Source: Penicillus capitatus
Lineage: Eukaryota; Chlorophyta
Assembly: GCA_965649825.1 (NCBI GenBank)
Contig: OZ287716.1
Span: 1 to 64,000, forward strand
Length of the DNA: 64,000 bases
Direction of reading: 5' to 3'
A model generated the notes under the pieces. That model was not told the origin of the DNA, searched no databases, and saw nothing but the letters and a program-made list of their open reading frames with translations. The first letter of the stretch is position 1. The number at the start of each line of letters is the position of its first letter. This document shows positions 58,141-64,000 of this stretch, one piece after another. Made by a program: the position numbers and the translations under genes.

Positions 58141-58352
58141 TCGCACCCGGCAATCGTATCGTCCTTCAAAACCAGCTGAGTGTTTGGCAGCTCGGAAAAT
58201 TATCTCATGGACAAAAAGTGATGCGACTGTTCAATGAAACGCTCGTCATCACAAACGTCCCATCACGAACATCTAGACCGTAGTCAAGGGGAAACCACTT
58301 CACCCGCAAGGCGCTGTTTTGTCCAAGCGGACAGCTCAGCACACAGCCAATG

Positions 58353-60289
58353 TCAGGAAAGCACTTTCATGGTGTACAGCATGGTTTGCGGTCGCTTTGA
58401 ATCGTCCTGGCAATGGAGAGAGATAATGAGGCCTCGTGATAGGATATCCCGAGCAAAGCTGACAGTTCCAGTCAGATTTCCAGACATCGAATGCTTCAAA
58501 GCCAATACTGTCTGACACCAATGTGTCGAGGGACTGTCTGGAGAGGTATCAATCTTGACGACAGGTGAAGTTTTCTGAAATTCGATATCGAACCACAAGA
58601 CAATGGCAGAGATCTTGACATCGGATGACCTTGGAAACTTCGATATCAATGCAAACTCGGTCGTGAATTCAGAATCCTGTACCGCCATGCATCGAATGTC
58701 AAATTCCTAAGAAATCCGCATTGACCTTTGAAAGGGTTTTGGCAAGTGGGGATGGTTTGCTTACCTGGATGCAGAAAGCATTTGTGAGAATCTCTTCTGA
58801 AGAAACAGAATGGATCGTTGGCACTGATTGGGCTTGTTGAATGATATCGTCTGCGATGGACGTCATAGAGAAGCCGTAAACATCCTACCATCGAAACACA
58901 CCTCTCCTGAGCACCCCGGATGTTTTTCTCACCTTCCAGAAAGCGGTATCCATAGCTCCCTCCGAAGCGCCGGCCATCAGAAGCCGTGCTTTATCAGGGA
59001 AGACAAGACCATCGGGCTTTAACCACCGGTCACGTGCGTAGAGGACCTTGAAAGTGAAGGAATTGATTTGTGGAAAAGGGCAGGTATGTCTTACGGAGCT
59101 CAGCATGGATTCAAAGAGCAATGCGTAGCCCATCCACTCGCTCACAATAACATCCACGTTCTCGAGATCGACATCGACATCGATGTCTTCCACTTTGCTG
59201 TGAAATACATGGATCCTGTCCTGAAACCCATTCTCGCTGACCACGCGCTCTGCCATAGAGGCTGGCCACCGACTGGCATCCACAGCGTAAACACGTTCTG
59301 CTCCTGCTCTGCATGCCATCAAAGACAGAATTCCAGTGCCACAGCCGACATCCATTACGGTCTTCCCTCGAAACAGATGACCATTGTCTTCAATCGCCCT
59401 CCGATATGCTTCTGTGCGCACCTGTATGACGACGATACATTCAAGAGGGCATGGCTCTCGTCTTTGGAGAGAAGAACCTTATCAGAGAGCATTTCTCTAT
59501 GAATCGATTCTAAGCTGTAGGACTGAAAGTAGGCTTTATCTGATGCACAGTCCGCATGACGAAGAGGGGATGACCTTGATAGAGTGATATCTCCCATCGC
59601 TTCGGATCGTAGGACTGACGAAATCCCTTCTCTTCCTGCATCATTTAGTTTAAGCCATTCCAATTCCTGCTTCAGTTTCAAGTTCTCCAGCCGTAAGGCG
59701 GTGATCTGTTCAGATCGCTCATGCATTGCCGTCTCCTCACTGCGCGTCGCATCACACATCTGACTGGCAGGAGAATGAAAACAGATATTGAATAGCGGCA
59801 TCAGGAATGGCGTCCATCACTTTTTGATGAGCTCGCCAAAGTCCACAGAAAGGAAGGCATCCTCTGGGTCGGTCGGCATTAAGTACGTTTCTCCTTGCCA
59901 GATTTTGTGTTGCTTTCCCTCTGATTTCAGTTCCTGACAGAATGCCATTACCGCTTTAACATCTGCTTCTAGGCTTCTCAGATAGTTGATCAACTTGATC
60001 ACGTCATACTCGCCGAGGTCTAGCTGTATTCATACATAGGTCACTCTTCAGATCGCCAGCCGTCACATCAATGTCGAATCACCTGTTGAATGAGAGCTAA
60101 CAAGTCCAGGGAACCTTGTGTGATACGTCTGTCGTGATCGAGCGCTTCCATAAGCGTTTCGTAACACGTCTCTCCAAAGAAAGGCCGGAAGCGCAACGCG
60201 TCGTTGTCTTCATCAGAAAAATTCCAAGAGCAGTCATCCTCTTCTTCCCGGTTTTCATCTTCGGGGGTCTTTTGGATTACAGTCGACAT
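58353..60289 (-). CDS. PRMT3: PRMT3-like type I protein arginine methyltransferase
   Basis: Transfers methyl groups from S-adenosylmethionine to arginine, in animals mainly on ribosomal protein uS5. Seven exons (60289-60083, 60023-59821, 59763-59478, 59421-59095, 59046-58933, 58884-58765, 58706-58353) give 536 residues. N-terminal acidic segment, then LDLGEYDVIKLINYLRS as in PRMT3, a coiled coil (MHERSEQITALRLENLKLKQ), FQSYSLESIHREMLSDKVRTE, SAM motif I VMDVGCGTGILSLMA, VYAVDAS, double-E loop VSEWMGYALLFESML and the beta-barrel with THWCQTVLAL. The C2H2 zinc finger that identifies animal PRMT3 is eroded: at its place (PFFGETCYETLMEALDHDRR) the Cys/His pairs are missing. Confidence 0.9.
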
Positions 60290-60529
60290 TTACAACACGC
60301 GGTCACTCAGTAAAGAAGAATTGTTGCCTGTCCAATGATGTTATAAAGGTCCGACTTCCAGCGATCAAGGTGCCCGAGATGATGCTTCACACGTGAATAG
60401 CAGTCTAGCCCAATAAATCTACACTTGTTTGTTGTTAGCTTCCCTGATGTTTTTTAATTTCCACGCAATCCCTTCATTACAGATCGCTTATTTTGCATGG
60501 TAAGTGAAGTACCCATCTGGGGTATAAGC

Positions 60530-61335
60530 TTAAGCTAAACTTTGCGCAATGGCTGTTCCATTACTCAATAAGTACTTGTTCTTCGACATCGTCTTTTTCT
60601 GAAAGAGTTCCCACTCAGTGTTTCGCGACACATGTGGCGTTGGTGCCCGAGTGGTAATGAAGTTTGCATACTTCGATATAAACTGCTCCTGGCAGTAACT
60701 TTCGACAGCGGACCGGCAGCGAAGCTTTCGAACTTTTGAAATAGCATCTGTCGGAGATGTAGCCATCTTTAATTTCAATAGCAGACACGAGGCAATCAAT
60801 CCCGCCCTCCCTACGCCGCCACGACAATGAATGATCATGACCTCTCCATCGGACAACCTATCGTCACCACACATATTTGACCGAGAATGCATTGGGGTGA
60901 ACGAAAGGGCGACTTTGATTGCACGAGCTCGATGAATGCTGCCGCCTTCTTTAATGAATCCGGTGCAGCCATTTCGACAATCGGGAAAGACAGGAATTGA
61001 ATGCCTTTCGACCGAACGCCTTGTTCATAGTTTCGCAGCTTCAGACTCGCGAGTTCAGCTTGACTGAGGAGGCAGAGAATTGTGGTAACGCCGAAATTCG
61101 TTTTGAGTCGCTCTAAATCCATTTCCAGACTGCGTGACCAGCGCACTCCGCGACGACAGACAGTTTTTCCAGGGCAGAAAGTCAAACCAAATCGACCACC
61201 CGAACTGCTTTTCGCCACCCAACTGACGTTCATGGGATGCGTCTCTGATGTCCGCACAGGGGATGAGGGTGTCGGCGTTGCCGTCATATCCACGGGCGTT
61301 CTCCGCGCATTGCATGGAGGCGCGAACGTCACCAT
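60530..61335 (-). CDS. CDKN3/KAP-like dual-specificity phosphatase
   Basis: Cys-based phosphatase resembling the CDK-associated phosphatase group. Two exons (61335-60914, 60857-60530, 56 nt intron) give 249 residues. N-terminal Pro/Thr-rich stretch, GRFGLTFCPGKT, WSRSLEMDLERLKTNFGVTTILCLL, SKGIQFLSFPIVEMAAPD, and the active-site loop MIIHCRGGVGRAGLIASCLLL matching HCx5R. Then DAISKVRKLRCRSAVESYCQEQF, the PTP C-terminal helix. The general acid Asp expected before the P-loop may be the D in MAAPD. The first exon up to residue 45 is less sure. Substrate unknown. Confidence 0.82.
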
Positions 61336-62118
61336 CTGTCTGGGGGGCGTTAAAGAAGGAGTGGTGTTTTAAATAACGCAGAGCAAAAATTGGGAAACGT
61401 TTGTGGTATCAAAGAGTCGCTGCGCTCAAAATGTGGCATGTAAGCGAAATCATCGACGTACGTCGCGATCGTCGTTCGTTCATTTCAGTGGACATCGATT
61501 TCTCCGCACAGATTCTGATGGATCCAAGATCCGTCCGCATTTGACGAAAACGTCAGAGATCATGAACACCACAGAAAATGAACATGACGACAGCTGTCAG
61601 GCAGAAATGCCACGAGAGGCATTCGGAGAGGATAATACTCGACCGCTTACCATTGTGTGGTCGCCGTTGCTCGATGGACAGAGTCCGGGAAGGAACCAAT
61701 GGTTCGGCTAAATGACACGAGCTTCGTTCGCTGCGATGCTCTGTGACTTCCGTTCATCCATGGACACATGATGCTGCGTGTCAACAACGACCACTTTGAG
61801 TGGACCTATCACGTCGGTCTTGAAGTCAAATGGCTCTTCGGCGTTCAGATGCATCTATCATATGTCGCTCACATATGAAGACAGCCATAGAATGCGCTCT
61901 TTCTCCTGTCATCGCAAGAAGGGCTTTACTCTGTCCAAGCGAACAGCGAATGCAAACAATGCAGCGGTGAAGAAGCTGGGGGTCTCCCGTCGAATGCCTC
62001 CAAAACCGTCATCGCGGTTGTGTAGCGTGTTGTGGTCGTGGGTGCGTTCGCCGAGTACGCTGCTTTTTCTGCTCTTTCATTTCCGTCCCTCCGGCACGTT
62101 TGAACATCAATTATTTAA
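61336..62118. other. Intergenic with unassigned open fragments
   Basis: About 780 bp between divergent genes. Plus-strand fragments include DNTRPLTIVWSPLL near 61640-61675 and a frame with GHMMLRVNNDHF near 61765-61800, faintly like the TMEM222/RTE1 family, but I found no splice that joins them, so no gene is called. Confidence 0.3.
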
Positions 62119-62625
62119 ATGCAACTTCGAAGACGTGGAAATCGTGGAGGTCGTGCTGGAGGACGTCCAATTAGAGAAAAGGCAACGACAACGGTAGCGA
62201 ACAGACGTCCGACCTTCTCGCCGTATCGTTCAAGAGGCACGCGCGGTGGTCGAGGGAGAGGCATTGTTTCGCGCGAACGTCCTTCAACAACTGGCAGAGG
62301 GACCCCCGTCAAACGCCCATTCGCATCGAAAACGGGCTTCGTTTCTGCACGAGGCCGCGGCCGTGGACGTGTGCCCTTTGCTGGACGTGGTATTGATAAA
62401 AGACGTGGCCGAGGACGCAGCCGTGGTCGTGGTCGGACTGACACATCCAGACAAGCCATCGCCCAAAAGAAAGGCCTCAGTGGTGCTCAGTTGGATAAAG
62501 ACCTGGAAGAGTATTTCAAATCCGATCCCGAATTCTCGGAGAGAAAGTTAGATACCGAAATGGAAGAGTATTGGTCGCATCGTCCGGCAGATGAAGAAGG
62601 GGCGATGGACGCCGACGCCGCTTAA
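62119..62625 (+). CDS. FoP/CHTOP-type RGG mRNA-export adaptor
   Basis: 168 residues in one frame. The N-terminal 110 residues are Arg/Gly-rich with many RGG/RGR repeats (GRGRGRVPFAGRGIDKRRGRGRS broken by short spacers), an RNA-binding and arginine-methylation substrate type. The C-terminus has the FoP duplication element: LSGAQLDKDLEEYFKSD and KLDTEMEEYW, similar to the THO/TREX factors CHTOP and ALY C-termini that contact UAP56/DDX39. No intron. Upstream 5' exons are possible but not seen. The next gene starts 62 bp downstream on the same strand. Confidence 0.75.
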   Translation: MQLRRRGNRGGRAGGRPIREKATTTVANRRPTFSPYRSRGTRGGRGRGIVSRERPSTTGRGTPVKRPFASKTGFVSARGRGRGRVPFAGRGIDKRRGRGRSRGRGRTDTSRQAIAQKKGLSGAQLDKDLEEYFKSDPEFSERKLDTEMEEYWSHRPADEEGAMDADAA

Positions 62626-62687
62626 TGCTGTCTGTCTGTCATCTTGTGTTAATTGGATCTGCGTGGATTTAAAAGAACCATCGCACT

Positions 62688-64000
62688 ATGCTGCCCACCG
62701 AGGAAGACGTGAAGCGCCGTCGCGTTGCGGAAAACTGGAGTCTGCGACGACGCCAAGCCAAACTGCATGCCGAATTCGAATTTCTCAGCCGCGAAGTAGG
62801 CGCTCCCTATCGCCGCCGTTTTCGACCGGTGCGTGTTACAGTGCGTTCAGCTTTGTCACAAACGCTTTCTCAAACCGTCCATCGATTCGATCGAACTCTC
62901 CGAGATCGAAGAGAAGTTCTTGAAGGACTTGAAGGAACGCAAGCTGAAAGAGGTGGTTACGAAACAGTGCCTCAGCGTCATTAAGTTTCTCATGAGCCAA
63001 AAGGTAAGAGACATCCATGGCTGAGCGCGTGCAGGTGATGATCCATGATGCATCGTGCAGTTGCTGTCGTATCCGTTCAACGAACCGGTAGATACCATCA
63101 TGTACAGAGATTATCTAAACTATGTCCGGACGCCCATGGACTTTGGAACTATCAAAGGAAACATTTCCCAGTACAAGAATCCGACAGAGTTCGAAGCGGA
63201 TGTGCGGTTGGTCTTTGATAACGCAAGGAAGTACAATGCCCCGGGGACAGATGTCAGAGAGATGGCACGTGCATTGGAGGCAAAATTCGAAGAGAAGTGG
63301 ACGAAATCCGTTGTGCCTCGACTGGAGGAATTAAAAGTCAATGAGATCGAAGATCAGATCGCTTTTAAACAAAGCAAAGCTGACAATTCAACGATGGAGG
63401 CCGAGACAAGAGTCGACGAATGTTGTCGCCTGCTGCTGAATCGACTCCAGGTCCTGTTGTCTTTTATCCTGATGACAATGATCTTAGAGATCTGATTGCG
63501 ATATCTAGGTACTGTCCGAGGAATTAAAGTCGGTTCAGTGCCTGGCAGCAGCTCAATGTGTCACTTTGCCCGAGGATGAACGATTGCGATTGGGATGGGA
63601 ATTGACGACGTTGGCGCCAGAGCAGTTCCAACACGCTGTGAATTTAGTTCTGATGCGACATCCAGGATTGGTGGCGACCATGCGAGATAACACAATCGAA
63701 TTTGACATCAACAAAATGGATTGTCTTACTTTGAGGCAGCTGCAAGACTACATCCATGACTGCTCAAAAGAGAAGAGCAGGGCAGAGGAACGTGGTGGTC
63801 CGCTGGAAACGCCGCCCGTCAGAAAACGTCGTCGACGCTGGCCGTCGCCTTCACGTACACACATCTGCCTTTTCACACGATCTCTATCTCACGACCTTCC
63901 GCAGGACATGTGGACGAAGGTGTCGATCCGTACTGGCCTGTCGAAGGACAAGGCGTTCACTGGCCAAAGGTCGCACTCGGTAATGGTCTGAAGCCCTACG
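62688..64000 (+). CDS. BET/GTE-type bromodomain protein (partial, runs off the right edge)
   Basis: Acetyl-lysine reader of chromatin. Begins MLPTEEDVKRRRVAENW, a basic helical segment, then QCLSVIKFLMSQK spliced to LLSYPFNEPVDTIMYRDYLNYVRTPMDFG, the bromodomain ZA-loop and PMDFG signature, DVRLVFDNARKYNAPGTDVREMA with the acetyl-lysine-binding Asn, and a coiled coil. A NET domain follows: LPEDERLRLGWELTTLAPEQFQHAV and IEFDINKMDCLTLRQLQDYI. After KRRRRWPSPS an intron leads to VDEGVDPYWPVEGQGVHWP, and the frame is still open at base 64000. Introns at about 63006-63060, 63451-63509 and 63862-63905 are clear; the one near 62830 is not resolved (22 nt if minimal, 75 nt alternative). One bromodomain seen, as in plant GTE proteins. 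Confidence 0.85.

Noticed and set aside
61560-61870. Possible TMEM222/RTE1-like gene (IVWSPL and GHM fragments)
   Set aside because: The fragments are in frames that I could not join by any GT-AG or GC-AG intron without a stop, and the later family landmarks are missing.

Overview
The window is nuclear DNA of a photosynthetic eukaryote, most likely an alga of the green (streptophyte or chlorophyte) lineage. Evidence for this is a Whirly protein, an AKR2-type chloroplast-targeting chaperone, two PsbP-domain thylakoid proteins, a plant RS31-type SR protein, a plant-type TMEM33 homologue and a plant-type peroxisomal citrate synthase. A WRAP73 homologue and an EF-hand gene that may be ciliary suggest a cell that still makes centrioles or flagella. 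I did not identify the species. Nearly all genes are split by very short introns, mostly 44-62 nt with GT-AG ends. I rebuilt exon models by hand from splice signals, reading phase and protein family similarity; where I give a full exon list the lengths add to a multiple of three. Several open reading frames begin at non-ATG codons, so start codons were re-chosen.

Layout. 1-2895 is a GC-rich minisatellite array of about 41-42 bp units that becomes a 125/250 bp higher-order repeat; it continues past the left edge. 3.7-10.9 kb carries a hypothetical coiled-coil gene, mitochondrial HSP70, an unknown gene in a very tight head-to-head arrangement with it, AKR2, a PsbP-domain gene and a syntaxin-16-like SNARE. 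11-23 kb has a NAK-family kinase, a second PsbP-domain gene, archaeal-type phosphoglycerate mutase, WRAP73, the DDX11/CHL1 helicase and an intronless F-box/LRR gene. 23-34 kb has Whirly, hypothetical genes, a PPPDE (DeSI-like) peptidase, an EF-hand gene, the SR gene and the most unusual gene of the window: a MATH domain plus a USP7-like ubiquitin-like region plus an MDM2-type RING, with no peptidase domain.

34-51 kb has a kinesin, TMEM33, an intronless patatin-like lipase, a RELCH homologue (LisH plus HEAT), an unknown gene, eIF2B-epsilon and peroxisomal citrate synthase. 50-64 kb is rich in gene-expression factors: CAF1 deadenylase, PRPF6, a GATA factor, an ARID protein, PRMT3, a CDKN3-like phosphatase, a FoP-type mRNA export adaptor and a BET bromodomain gene cut by the window end.

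The genes are not an operon or pathway cluster; they are a compact housekeeping stretch. Many neighbours are head to head with only about 26-210 bp between start codons, so shared bidirectional promoters are likely. I saw no tRNA, rRNA, CRISPR or recognisable transposon.
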